Shown in pieces: positions 51,437 to 61,500 of a stretch of DNA of 64,000 nt (its first letter is position 1; the number at the start of each line of letters is the position of its first letter). The notes below the pieces were generated by a model. It worked only from the letters and a program-made list of their open reading frames with translations. It did no database searches and had not been told where the DNA came from. Where the stretch lies: contig NZ_LFTY01000001.1 of the NCBI RefSeq assembly GCF_001078595.1, forward strand, positions 929,122 to 993,121, written 5' to 3'. Origin of the DNA: Candidatus Rhodobacter oscarellae (lineage in GTDB: Bacteria > Pseudomonadota > Alphaproteobacteria > Rhodobacterales > Rhodobacteraceae). The position numbers were made by a program, and so were the translations under genes.

Positions 51437-53487
51437 CCACCGCAGCTTATGAACCTATTGTCACTCAGGCGGGATTGAACGCCGCCGCCCGCGCTCAGGC
51501 CGATGGCCGTGTGCTCCAGATCACCCATGTGGCCGTGGGCACCGGGGGCTATGCGCCCACTGGTATGGAGATCGCCCTGAGCGATGAACGTGCCCGCGCG
51601 CCGGTCCATCGCCGCAAGCACATCGAGGGCGCGATCTGGCAGATCGCCGCGACGATCACGGGCGATGCGGACTATTTCGCCAGTGAGGTGGGCTTTTTCG
51701 CGGATGATGAGGGCACCCCGGTGCTCATGTTCGTCTACTCCTCAACTGAGCGCGTGTTCGCCGCCGTCACCGATGGCCAGGAAACGCTCTTGGAGCTCAA
51801 CGTCTCACTTGCCGCCGTTCCAGCCGGAACGGTCGAGTTCTCTTTCCTCGATGCGGATATGACCATCCAGGAAGTGCTTGACGACATGGCGGGCGAGCAC
51901 TTGCCCGGCAACAACTTCAACTTCGCGCTGACCCGCAACAACAAAGAGCACCTGCATATCAGCATGGAGCAATTTGAGCTGATGGCCCAGGTGCGCCGGG
52001 GTTATGGGCAATCGGGTGTGCGCATGGGGCGGCACTATAGCCAAGGGGGCGATGCACCCTACCATCGCCCGAGCGTGGTGAATTTCGCGGCCTTTGGGGT
52101 TCACAACCACCCCAACTATCCGCTGATGTGCGGCATGCCTGAGATCACCGCCATCGTGAACGGGCACGAGGTCAACACCCGCCACATCGACTATAAGATC
52201 ATCCATTCCATTGGTGATGCCTATCTGGCCGTCGAGGATGCGGTGCCGCCCGCCGTGCCTCCATCGGTGGCCGCTCAGGCAACGGCAGAGGATCAGATCA
52301 CCGAGATGCGTGAATACCTGCGCGCCTTTGGGGCCAAAGACCCATCGATCCGCGATTATCGCCCTCATTTCGACACCTATGCCTCAGTGCTTGAGGTCTG
52401 GCTGGAGGAGCTGGACGGCGACACGCTGGCCGATACGTTCCCCAGTTTCCGTCACCAGCTTGCCAATGCTGGCCACAAGAAAATGAACGATGATTACATG
52501 GCATTGCTGGCGTCTGGCCTGAAATCCCGCTTTGAGAATGACGATTTCAAGCCCACGGTGGTGCGCGTCATGCGCCCCGATGGCCAACCGCAATTCGCGG
52601 TGCTGCGCTATCGCCTGAGCGCTGTGCGCCTGGGCACCTATGCCGAATATCCGGTGCATGAGATGGTGAGCCAGGTTGATGATCCGGCCACGCGGGTGCG
52701 TAAGAACACAACCGATGAGGCTATGGCTGCTAACCGGCTAGGCCGGTTCCGTGTAAACCACGCGATTGGCGATGCGGGGCTGGCCGAGCGTTGGGGACCT
52801 GGGCTTCTCGATGAAATTATGGGCAAGGTGCCCGGCCTTGATGGCTTGGGCGCAACCATCCACGAAGACTACATCGACACAGACACGAGCTATAACGAGT
52901 TCACTCAGCGGCTCATGGAGTTCAAGACCTCGGATCGGATGAATTCGGCCTTCTACCGCCGTTTCTATTCCTATGAGACATCGGGTGCGGCGGGGCGACG
53001 GGATTACCGCTTTGGCTACAACGATCCCTATCTATTCCGGGCCGCGACCACTCGGTCTGAGGTCACGGCGTTGCCCGGCATGGGCGGCAACCACCGTATC
53101 TCCTGGGCGATCCCGATGGAGCTGGTGGTGGCCACACCGCTCGGCTCATGGAACCCCTACAACGTGGCCGAGGGCGCGTGGCCGAGCGGCGATGGCAACA
53201 CCGCAGGCACGGCCTATTCCAATGCCCACCGCAATGGCCGGTGGTACATGACGCCCTCGGCGCTCTTTGATGGCGATGGCGGGGCGCTCGATCCAGCGGA
53301 TACCGACAATGCCGCCTGGATGATGTGTGGCGATGGACAGGCGCGGCTCATGCGCGGCTCTGGCGTCTATGTCCACATGCCAGAGATGCAGGGCATCCAG
53401 ACCGCCCGCATCCGCTACCCCATCGCGCCGGTTCACCATGAAGATACCGTAATGGGCCTCGGCGCGAATCTCGGTCGTTACGCTTGA
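51433..53487 (+). CDS. Tail fibre protein, gpH-like
   Basis: The 684-residue product has an N-terminal fibre-attachment domain (TQAGLNAAARAQADGRVLQI, then HVAVGTGGYAPTG, the phage tail-collar/DUF3751 type) of about 160 residues. A long central region follows, and a C-terminal domain ending with NHRISWAIPMELVVATPLGS, MEGIQ-like ARIRYP and GANLGRYA, probably the receptor-binding tip. The ending looks natural rather than truncated. The IS110-type element lies immediately downstream and may have replaced fibre-assembly or accessory genes. Confidence 0.85.
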   Translation: MTTAAYEPIVTQAGLNAAARAQADGRVLQITHVAVGTGGYAPTGMEIALSDERARAPVHRRKHIEGAIWQIAATITGDADYFASEVGFFADDEGTPVLMFVYSSTERVFAAVTDGQETLLELNVSLAAVPAGTVEFSFLDADMTIQEVLDDMAGEHLPGNNFNFALTRNNKEHLHISMEQFELMAQVRRGYGQSGVRMGRHYSQGGDAPYHRPSVVNFAAFGVHNHPNYPLMCGMPEITAIVNGHEVNTRHIDYKIIHSIGDAYLAVEDAVPPAVPPSVAAQATAEDQITEMREYLRAFGAKDPSIRDYRPHFDTYASVLEVWLEELDGDTLADTFPSFRHQLANAGHKKMNDDYMALLASGLKSRFENDDFKPTVVRVMRPDGQPQFAVLRYRLSAVRLGTYAEYPVHEMVSQVDDPATRVRKNTTDEAMAANRLGRFRVNHAIGDAGLAERWGPGLLDEIMGKVPGLDGLGATIHEDYIDTDTSYNEFTQRLMEFKTSDRMNSAFYRRFYSYETSGAAGRRDYRFGYNDPYLFRAATTRSEVTALPGMGGNHRISWAIPMELVVATPLGSWNPYNVAEGAWPSGDGNTAGTAYSNAHRNGRWYMTPSALFDGDGGALDPADTDNAAWMMCGDGQARLMRGSGVYVHMPEMQGIQTARIRYPIAPVHHEDTVMGLGANLGRYA

Positions 53488-53595
53488 AGCGGTGTCGCAG
53501 AGAGGGTGTCGTTGCCCTTTGATACGCATGATGCGTGTCTACGAGGTCTTGCCAGATGGCGCGCCTCAATTCCAAAGAATAGAAAGGACAACGAC

Positions 53596-54639
53596 ATGGA
53601 TATCTTTATCGGACTGGACGTCTCTCTGGCAAGCACGGCTGTTTGCGTGCTCGGTGATCGCGGCAAGATCCTGAAGGAAACTGACGTCGCCAGCGAGCCG
53701 GAAGTGTTGGTCAGCTTCCTCAAGGCCTTGCCCTGCGAGATTACCGGGATTGGCCTGGAAGCGGGTCCACTGTCCCAATGGCTTCACAAGGGGCTGACCG
53801 AGGCCGGGCTACCCGCGATCCTGATGGAAACGCGGCAAGTGAAGGCGGCGCTGAAAGCAAGCCCGATCAAGACGGATCGGCGGGATGCACAGGGGATCGC
53901 GCATCTCCTGCAGATGGGTTGGTTCAGCGCCGTGCACTGCAAGTCGGTTCCTGCTCAGGAAACACGCGTGTTGCTGACGGCGCGCAAGGCGATCCAGAAG
54001 GTACTGATCCAGTTGGAACTGTCGGTGCGGGGCGTGTTGCGCAACTTTGGCCTGAAGATGGGACCCGTCTCGAAAGGTCGCTATGACCAGCGGGTCAGGG
54101 ACCTGGCGGCGGGCAATACTGTGCTGAAAGCGGCTATTGAGCCGATCCTGCGTGCCCGCGCAGAGCTGCGAAGGGAACTTGCGGGGTTCGAGAAGATGGT
54201 GCGCGATCAGGCGAAGATCGATCCGATCTGTCGCCTGCTGATGACCATGCCCGGTGTGGGTGCCGTCGTTGCGCTGACGGTGAAGGCCGCGATCGATGAT
54301 CCCACACGCTTCAAACGATCTCGTGATGTTGGCCCCTGGGTCGGGCTGACGCCGGGGCGGGATGAATCCGGCGAGCGGTCCATTGTGGGCGCGATCACCA
54401 AGGTCGGAGACGCAGGTCTCCGGGCGGCGCTCTACCAGGCGGCCAACGTGATGCTGCATCATGGCGGCCCGAACTGGCTCAAGTCCTGGGCGCTGCGCCT
54501 TGCCGAGCGTCGTGGGAAGAGACGTGCCACCGTGGCGCTGGCCCGTCGCATCGGCGTGGTGCTGCACCGGATGTGGGTGGATGGAACCGGGTTCCGCTTC
54601 ACCCGTGACGAGGCGATGGCGCTCCGGCAGAACGCCTGA
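53596..54639 (+). CDS. IS110-family DEDD transposase
   Basis: The 347-residue product has an N-terminal RuvC-like DEDD domain: D in FIGLDVSLASTAV, E in GLEAGPLSQWL, and D-x2-D in KTDRRDAQGIAHLL. The C-terminal Tnp domain contains MPGVGAVVALTVKAAIDDPT, then VGPWVGLTPGRDESGERSIV with the catalytic Ser expected there. ATG 53596 is the family start; the frame extends to 53506. Such recombinases are guided by a bridge RNA from the element's non-coding end. Confidence 0.93.
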   Translation: MDIFIGLDVSLASTAVCVLGDRGKILKETDVASEPEVLVSFLKALPCEITGIGLEAGPLSQWLHKGLTEAGLPAILMETRQVKAALKASPIKTDRRDAQGIAHLLQMGWFSAVHCKSVPAQETRVLLTARKAIQKVLIQLELSVRGVLRNFGLKMGPVSKGRYDQRVRDLAAGNTVLKAAIEPILRARAELRRELAGFEKMVRDQAKIDPICRLLMTMPGVGAVVALTVKAAIDDPTRFKRSRDVGPWVGLTPGRDESGERSIVGAITKVGDAGLRAALYQAANVMLHHGGPNWLKSWALRLAERRGKRRATVALARRIGVVLHRMWVDGTGFRFTRDEAMALRQNA

Positions 54640-54969
54640 GCGCCCCGCATCCATGATTGAAATGTTTTCAGCACAAGGAGCGTTCGGCCGCACCTGACGG
54701 TGCCGGCCCACCAGTGTCCCAGCCGGGACGCGGTCCCCGATGATGTACGCAAGCTGCCATCTGCCGACCCGTTCCAGGGTTGAGCGCGCCCTGAAGATCG
54801 ACACTCGGGAGCCGAACCGGACAAGGTATGAAGTTGGCAGCCATTGCGCTGACCACGGACGGAAGCACGAGCCCGGCGCAGACACATCACGGTGAGCAGG
54901 CATGCCGACAGGCGAGGCCAACAACACTGGCATATTCCCCATCGCCACAGCACAATCACTCCGCTGTGA
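54640..54969 (+). other. Non-coding end of IS110 element, candidate bridge-RNA locus
   Basis: About 330 bp with no credible gene follow the transposase. Elements of this family encode a structured bridge RNA in their longer non-coding end. Several GC-rich inverted segments are visible, for example CCGGCCCACC near 54702 and CCAGCCGGGACGCGG near 54719. I did not fold it, so this is a location-based proposal. Confidence 0.4.
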
Positions 54970-55194
54970 ACCTCACTGCGCCTGGCAGGCACCCCGGAAA
55001 CCTTCGTCGGTTCCCGGGTTTTTGAGGGTGAAAACGCTGTCCTTGACATCAACTGGCCCATTACGGAAGGCAGCTTTGAGTTCGGCCATATGGAGGCCGT
55101 CCGGCTGGAAACGCAACGGGCCATCGCGGCCATCGCAAACGAGGTTCACGAAATGAAGCATACCGCTCGCTATGGAGGCAACAATGGGGCTTGA
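54970..55194 (+). pseudogene. 3' remnant of a prophage gene cut by the IS110 element
   Basis: The open frame reads GTPETFVGSRVFEGENAVLD, then INWPITEGSFEFGHMEAVRL and ETQRAIAAIANEVHEMKHTA to the stop at 55192-55194. It has protein-like composition, no credible start at its left edge and a stop overlapping the next gene's start region. A truncated product could start at ATG 55090. It is most likely the tail end of a gene whose 5' part was displaced by the insertion. Confidence 0.5.
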
Positions 55195-55975
55195 GAACAG
55201 CATTTCCGAAATGATCGAGCGGCAGGATAGCCTCTCGGATAAGGCAGATGCCGCTGAAAACCGGCACGAAACCTACATGGGCCAAACCTCGCCGGGTTTG
55301 CAGCCGCTTTTGGGGCTGGCTCCCAATCAATGCGGCGTGGACACCAGCGGCGATGGCCTGCCCGATGGCTGGTATTTGCCCGCCAATGATGGCTTCACAT
55401 CGTGGGCGCATGCGGGGCAGACAACCACTGGCGCGGCAGCTACGGAAATCCCATCCGGTGGCATTGAGGAGGAGTTCTACAACGGTATTCCCAACTCGCC
55501 CAATCCAAGTTTCCGCAACCATTCCATCCACTTTTGGCGCTTCTCTTGGGATTTAACCGCCGGAGGCGCACCCGCAACCATCGCGGTCCTATCCTATAGC
55601 AACGTGCCTTTCACGGGCATGATGGGCATGTGGGTAAAGGAGGAGGTGCCCGGCGTTTTGGATCACCGAGTGTGGGGGCTTTATGACAGCAACGTGGTTC
55701 GAGGGCAGAACGACTGGGCGGTTTGGGCATCCCGCCAAACGCCGCGCAGCGACCTGTCTTATCCCGGCAACTACCACCACGCGCGTCTCGATCTCGATAC
55801 CGCGCAAATCCCGAATGCCGGGTCCATCATCGTGGCCGCGCCGCAAATCCTCTCGACCGTGTTCCCCGTGGATGTGGCGGGCTGGGGTGTGTTCCCAGGC
55901 CTCAACCGCATCAACGACAACGGCGATTTCCGGCACGGGCTGAGCTACGTCACCAACCAATGGGAGTTCAAATAA
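55184..55975 (+). CDS. Prophage tail-region protein, unknown
   Basis: The 263-residue product starts at ATG 55184, correctly spaced behind GGAGG. The N-terminal helix (MGLENSISEMIERQDSLSDK) looks like a fibre-binding coiled coil. The rest is aromatic and beta-rich (HSIHFWRFSWDLTAGGAPAT, MMGMWVKEEVPG), suggesting a carbohydrate-binding or accessory fibre domain. No family recognised. Confidence 0.65.
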   Translation: MGLENSISEMIERQDSLSDKADAAENRHETYMGQTSPGLQPLLGLAPNQCGVDTSGDGLPDGWYLPANDGFTSWAHAGQTTTGAAATEIPSGGIEEEFYNGIPNSPNPSFRNHSIHFWRFSWDLTAGGAPATIAVLSYSNVPFTGMMGMWVKEEVPGVLDHRVWGLYDSNVVRGQNDWAVWASRQTPRSDLSYPGNYHHARLDLDTAQIPNAGSIIVAAPQILSTVFPVDVAGWGVFPGLNRINDNGDFRHGLSYVTNQWEFK

Positions 55976-56442
55976 TGAAGATCATTCACAAGGGTTCTCA
56001 TGTCCTAACAGTGAGCGGCTACACCTCTGTAGCCGATGCGCAAGCCGGTGTTTTGGGTATGATCGGAGATGGCTTTGATGCCGACACGGTCGAGCGTATC
56101 CCCGAAACCGATGAGGAGGCCCGCGCGCTCATCCGCGAGGGCATCGGCGCGGCGGCGGGTGACACGCTTTCGCTATTGGGCACCGCCAGCGATGGCGCGC
56201 AGCTCCTCCTTTTTCACCTGGCCACTTTGGTCAAAGGGCTCTCGACCGCCAACTCTCTGGCCGAGGTGCGTGATGCCACCGACGCCTTCATGCCGCTGGC
56301 CGATGCTTTCCTTGGCAAGGTTGAAGCGGGCGAGGTCAAACTGCCCTTCCAGCTCAAGGGCGAAGAGGCCGTCATGCTTGAGATCGAAACCCGCGCCACC
56401 GCCGTGGCGGACGCGCTTATCCACGCTCAGAAAGGAGGCTGA
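55975..56442 (+). CDS. Hypothetical prophage protein in tail region
   Basis: The 155-residue product starts in the preceding stop (TAATG). It is Ala/Leu/Glu-rich and mostly helical (LRE-type segments, AFMPLADAFLGKVEAGEVKL). It takes the place of a tail-fibre assembly gene but no signature was recognised. The sheath gene begins 3 bases later. Confidence 0.6.
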   Translation: MKIIHKGSHVLTVSGYTSVADAQAGVLGMIGDGFDADTVERIPETDEEARALIREGIGAAAGDTLSLLGTASDGAQLLLFHLATLVKGLSTANSLAEVRDATDAFMPLADAFLGKVEAGEVKLPFQLKGEEAVMLEIETRATAVADALIHAQKGG

Positions 56443-56444
56443 TC

Positions 56445-57614
56445 ATGCCTGAGCAATTTCTCCACGGCGTCGAGGTTGTCGAGATCGACACCGGCACACG
56501 CCCAATCCGCACCGTGCGCTCCTCGGTCATTGGCTTGGTGGGCACCGCCCCCGATGCCGATGCTGACAAGTGGCCGCTGAACACCCCGGTTCTGGTGGCT
56601 GGTAAGCGCTCTGATGCTGCTGGCCTTGGTGCCACTGGCACCTTGGCTCCTGCCATCGATGACATCTTTGACCAGGCGGGCGCTGTCGTTGTCGTGATCC
56701 GCGTCGAGGAAGGCGCTGACGATGCCGCCACGCTGAGCAATATCATCGGCGGCACCGATGATCTCACGGGTGCGCCTGAGGGCCTTCAAGTGCTCCTCGC
56801 GGCAGAGAGCGTGGTCAAGGTTGCCCCGCGTCTCATTGTGGTGCCTGAGTTCTCCCAGGAGCAAGCGGTGGTCTCTGAGCTGGTCTCGATTGCGACCAAG
56901 CTGCGCGCCATCATCATCGCCGATGGCCCTAACTCCACCGATGCGGACGCCATCACATACCGTGAAAACTTTGGCTCTGATCGCATCTATCTGGTCGATC
57001 CTTGGGTTAAGGTCTGGGATACCGAGACTAGCACCGAAATCGTGCGCCCCGCATCCGCCCGCGTGGCCGGTGTGATCGCCAAATCGGATGCCGAGCGCGG
57101 TTTCTGGCACTCGCCATCCAACCGTCTCATCGATGGGATCACTGGCACCGCGCGCGCCATCGATTTCACCCTGGGCGATGCGACATCGCGGGCCAATATT
57201 CTCAATGAGAATGAGGTCACCACCATCATCCAGCGGGATGGCTACCGCCTTTGGGGCAACCGTGGTCTGGCCGCTGATCCCAAGTGGGCCTTTATCAAGC
57301 GCCGCCGCGTGGCTGACATGATCAATGAGAGCATCATGCAAGCCCATTTCTGGGCGGTGGATCGCAACGCGGATCGCACCTATTTCGAGGACGTGATCGA
57401 GGGCGTGAACGCTTACGGGCGGCGCATGATCACCGTGGGTGCTCTGGTGGGGTTCAAGTGCTGGGCCGATCCCGATCTCAACACACCTGAGGCGCTTGAG
57501 GCGGGCAAGGTCTACTTTGACTATGATTGGGTCGAGACGCCCACCGCCGAGCACATCACTTTCCGTTCCATGATCAACAATGGCTACCTGTCTGAGGTCC
57601 TGCCAACGGCCTAA
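56445..57614 (+). CDS. Contractile tail sheath protein, gpFI-like
   Basis: The 389-residue product (P2 FI has 396) has HGVEVVEIDTGTRPIRTVRS, then SVIGLVGTAPDAD, APRLIVVPEFSQEQAVVSEL and SDAERGFWHSPSNRLIDGIT. These are hallmark sheath segments. Confidence 0.95.
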   Translation: MPEQFLHGVEVVEIDTGTRPIRTVRSSVIGLVGTAPDADADKWPLNTPVLVAGKRSDAAGLGATGTLAPAIDDIFDQAGAVVVVIRVEEGADDAATLSNIIGGTDDLTGAPEGLQVLLAAESVVKVAPRLIVVPEFSQEQAVVSELVSIATKLRAIIIADGPNSTDADAITYRENFGSDRIYLVDPWVKVWDTETSTEIVRPASARVAGVIAKSDAERGFWHSPSNRLIDGITGTARAIDFTLGDATSRANILNENEVTTIIQRDGYRLWGNRGLAADPKWAFIKRRRVADMINESIMQAHFWAVDRNADRTYFEDVIEGVNAYGRRMITVGALVGFKCWADPDLNTPEALEAGKVYFDYDWVETPTAEHITFRSMINNGYLSEVLPTA

Positions 57615-57629
57615 GGAGGGCTTGTTCCA

Positions 57630-58136
57630 ATGCGTGATCTTCTGAAATTTATGAATTGCTTTGTCGATGGCTACGGCTTCGCCGGTGTCGCCTCGGCGGT
57701 CGAGGTGCCCAAGATCGAGGTCGCAACGCGCGATTTCTCGGCGGCTGGCATGGCCGGGCCAATCGAGGTGCGCATGGCGCGCCTGGCCAATGCGCTGATG
57801 TGCAAAATGACCTTCGAGGGTTTCGATCCTCATCTCTATGAGGCGCTCGACATCACCGAGGGCTCGACAATCCCTTTCACCGTCAAGGGCTCGACCGAGG
57901 ACGGTGATGGTGTGACCCATGCGCACTCAATCAAGATGCGCGGTTTCATCAAGGTGCTGGATGAGGGCGAGTGGAAGGATGGCGAGAATGTGCCCCTCAA
58001 GCTCGATATGAGCTTGCGCTATTACAAGCGCGAGCGTGATGGCGTCGAGCTCTTTGAAATCGACCAGGAAAACATGATCTTTGCCCGCAATGGCACTGAC
58101 CTCTTGGCCGAACATCGCGCCAATATCGGCCGCTGA
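57630..58136 (+). CDS. Tail tube protein, gpFII-like
   Basis: The 168-residue product is close to P2 FII length (172). LLKFMNCFVDGYGFAGVASA and VPKIEVATRDFSAAGMAGPI, then a charged beta-rich C-terminus, follow the P2 tube pattern. It follows the sheath gene by 15 bases. Confidence 0.93.
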   Translation: MRDLLKFMNCFVDGYGFAGVASAVEVPKIEVATRDFSAAGMAGPIEVRMARLANALMCKMTFEGFDPHLYEALDITEGSTIPFTVKGSTEDGDGVTHAHSIKMRGFIKVLDEGEWKDGENVPLKLDMSLRYYKRERDGVELFEIDQENMIFARNGTDLLAEHRANIGR

Positions 58137-58149
58137 GGGGAGGTAGCAC

Positions 58150-58443
58150 ATGGCACATACTGAAACCTATGAGCTCCAGTACCCTTTCACCCACAAAGGT
58201 GAGGAGGTGACTGAGTTGACCATCCGCCGCCCCAAGATGCGCGATCTCAAGAAATTCGAGGGGATCAAGGACAAGATGAAAAAGAGCTTCACCATGCTCT
58301 CTGATCTTGCCGAGATCGGCCCCGATACCGTGGAGGAGCTGGACCCCGTTGATTTCAACGCGGCCTCGGTGATGATCGCGGGTTTTTTGGGCGTATCGGA
58401 GGAGGAAATCCAAAAGATTTCAGGGCAATTTCCCTCTTCATGA
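58150..58443 (+). CDS. Tail assembly chaperone gpE-like
   Basis: The 97-residue product has YELQYPFTHKGEEVTELTIR and RRPKMRDLKKFEGIKDKMKK, the gpE family. It lies between tube and tape measure genes. A T TTT TTG slip site at codons 78-80 allows a fraction of ribosomes to enter the -1 frame and make an E+E' fusion of about 137 residues. Confidence 0.9.
   Translation: MAHTETYELQYPFTHKGEEVTELTIRRPKMRDLKKFEGIKDKMKKSFTMLSDLAEIGPDTVEELDPVDFNAASVMIAGFLGVSEEEIQKISGQFPSS
58383..58389 (+). promoter_or_regulatory. Programmed -1 frameshift slip site T TTT TTG in gene E
   Basis: The heptamer is in the right phase (GGT TTT TTG). The -1 frame is open from 58389 without a stop through E' to 58562. The same heptamer drives E/E+E' expression in P2, as I recall from published work. 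Confidence 0.85.
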
Positions 58444-58562
58444 GCCGACACTTTCACTGGCAACCATCCGAGATTGATGCGTTGCCAGTGGATGAGCTTC
58501 TCGATGCCTTCGAGGATGCCAAAGACTATCTGAGAATTGAGGCGGAGGCGCGAAACTCATGA
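58440..58562 (+). CDS. gpE' (GpE family), expressed by frameshift fusion
   Basis: The 40-residue frame (MSRHFHWQPSEIDALPVDEL then LDAFEDAKDYLRIEAEARNS) is in the -1 frame of gene E and is the E' part. It could also be translated from its own ATG, which overlaps the E stop. It couples to the tape measure gene by ATGA. Confidence 0.85.
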   Translation: MSRHFHWQPSEIDALPVDELLDAFEDAKDYLRIEAEARNS

Positions 58563-61500
58563 TCCCTACAAGTGTTGGCGTCGATGTCCTTGTGAGCCTG
58601 GCAGACAGGCTCACAGCCCCCCTCAGAAATGCAGAGGATACTGTGGCCAAGGCGAGCGAGCGCATGCAAAAGCGCCTAGCCTTGTCCATGAAGCTGGCGG
58701 GCGGTGGTGCCGCCGCCGCTGGTATCGCCTACGGTGCGCAACGCTTGGTCACGGGCTTCACCGATAGCATCCGCGATGTGGAGCGCGCCAAGGGCGAGCT
58801 GGCCACCTTGGGTGTGCGCGATCTCGACGCCGTGGTGCGCCGTGGTCAGGAGATGCAAATGCAGCTCGCAGGTGTCACGGCTGATGCCTTTGTGCGCGCC
58901 TCCTATGACATCAAGTCTGGGATCAGCTCTCTCACCGATCAGGGCGTGGCCGATATGACCGCCTCGGCCATGCTGGTGGCCAAGGCTACCAAAGGTCAGG
59001 CCGAGCAAATGACCTCCCTTTTTGCGACCTCATACGGGATTTTCAAAAAGCAGATGGAGGACCTCACTGACGCGGAATTTGGCGAGCAATTTGGCGCGGC
59101 TCTTTCCGCCTCGGTGCAGCAATTCAAAACCGATGGCGCGGCGATGCAACAGGCCATCGAGAGCGCGGGCGCGGGCGCGGTCAATCTCGGCATGGATATG
59201 ACCGAGCAACTCACCCTCCTGGGCATGATGCAACAACAGATGCAGGCCGGTGAGGCGGGCACTGCCCTGCGCGCCTTTGCGACCAATGCGGCCAAGGCGC
59301 ATGAGGCCTTTGGCAAGATGCAAGTGAGCGCGGATCGCCCCGTGCGGGTGCGCATCCTCGATGAGGATGGCGGATTGCGGGACATGCCTGACATCCTGGC
59401 TGATCTCCAGGCGCGCTATGGTGAGACGCTTGATGCCTTTGAGGCGGCTGAGATCAAAGAGGCCTTTGGTACCGATGAGGCGATGAAAATGATCAACGCC
59501 CTCTATGGCCAGGAGGCAGCGGTGCGCGCCAACGCTGATGCGCTTGATCACGCCGCCGAGCAAGGCTCTGAGTTCACATCCGTGATGGCCGCTGCTGCTG
59601 ACAACAACTGGGATGCCACGATGGTGCTGATGTCCCAAAAGATGGACGTGATCACCCAAAAGATCGGCGAGCGTCTCTTGCCCGTTGTGCAGCGCCTGGT
59701 GCCCTATATCGACGCTTTCATCGCCACTGCCTTTGACTGGATCGATGCCAACCCAGAGCTGATCACTGGGATCGGCGGGGTGGTCGTGGGCTTGGGTGCT
59801 CTGGCGGCGGTGATCGCGCCCATCCTGATCGGTGCGGGTGCGCTGGTGAGCGGCTGGGCCATGATGAGCTTTGGGGCCACCAAGCTGGTGCTGAGCCTGG
59901 CGGGGATGGCCAAGTGGGTGCTGGGCGCGGGCAAAGGCCTCTTGTGGCTCGGTCGCACTGTGCTCCCCTTGGTGGGCAAGGCCGTGCTCTTTCTCGGCCG
60001 TGCGCTGATCGCTAACCCCATCGGTCTCATCATCGCGGCCATCGCGGGCGCTGCCTACCTGATCTATCAGAATTGGGAGCCGATTGCCGGTTTCTTCTCT
60101 GATGTGTGGGGGCGTGTCACCGATGCCGTGAGTTCGGCCTGGAGTTACATGCAAGGGCTCTTTGATCGCTACAATCCACGCGACATGATCACCAACGCCT
60201 GGCAAGGTGTGGCGGGCTTCTTTGGGCGGCTCTGGGATCGCATCAAAGGCGGTGTGAGCGCGGGCTGGGACATGATCAAATCCACGTTTCTCAACTATCA
60301 TCCCGTGGGTTTGATCATGTCGAATTGGGATAGCATCGCAGAGACCTTTGCGGGCTATTGGGATAACATAAAGACGGGCGTTTCGACGGGATGGGAGGCC
60401 ATCAAGTCGCGCCTGGCTGGGTTCTCGCCCGCCACCACAATCACCAACGCCTGGTCTGGGATCAGCTCAACATTTTCGGGATACTGGGACGCCATCAAAA
60501 CGGGCGTTTCCACTGGTTGGAATGCGATCAAGACGCTCTTTCTGGACTATCACCCGCTCGGCCTGATCATTTCCAACTGGAGCTCCATTGCTGACACCTT
60601 TGCGGGCTACTGGACCTCGATCAAAGACGGGATCGCAACGGGCTGGGAGGCCATCAAAACCAAGCTCGGCGAGTTCGGCCCCGCTGCTCTAATCGAGGCA
60701 ACATGGGAGGGCGTAGTCGATTGGTTTGGATCGCTCTGGGATCGTGTCAAAGCCAACTTCACTGACATCACCTGGGCCGATGTGCTCCCCGATTGGGATT
60801 GGGGCTTTATTAGCGAGTTTGACCTCACAGACGTGATTAAGTGGCCTGAGCCGCCCGATTGGTGGAAGCGCTTGATGGGTCAGGAGGTCGTTGATGTGGC
60901 CGTGCCGAGTGTTTCAGAGGGGGCAGGCTTTGAGGCTTTGCCATACCACCAACAGGATGCGGCGCGCGTTGTTGAGAGTGTGGTGGCGGCTGGGCCACTG
61001 CCTACCCCGGCTCATATCGAGGAGTTGGAGCTGGGCATCGCCGACATCAATGCGCAGATCGCCGAGGCTGAGGCCGGGATCGCCAATCTGGGCGATGGGC
61101 CAATGACGGGCATTATGTCGGTGCCATACCATGATGAAATCCGCGCCCTCACCGCTGACCTGGAGGGGGCAGAGGCCGAGCTAAAGGATGCGCGGGCCAG
61201 GTCCGATGAGCTGGGCGTGGCGCTCCAAGTGCTCTCGGAAACCGAGGCTAAACCAGAGATCAACACCAGCTCGGTGGATGAGGCCTTGGCCAAAGTGGCG
61301 CGCCTATCTGCATCTTTGAGTAATCTGCCAGGCGGGGCGTCCGTTTCCAGCGTCAACGGCGCACCCGTCCAAGCTCGCGCGAAGGGCGGCAAATTCAACC
61401 CCGGATGGGTGCTCAAGGGTGAGGAAGGTCCAGAGCTCGAATACCACTCAGAAGGCGGATACATCGCCCACAACCGTGCTTTGCGCAACATGCTGGACAT

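Larger units (their letters stand above)
53488..54969 (+). mobile_element. IS110-family insertion sequence (limits approximate)
   Basis: A DEDD transposase gene (53596-54639) is flanked by about 108 bases of non-coding DNA on the left and about 330 on the right. Phage-like coding sequence resumes by 54970. IS110 elements lack normal terminal inverted repeats and large target duplications, so exact ends cannot be drawn. The longer 3' non-coding part suggests an IS1111-type layout. Confidence 0.75.
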
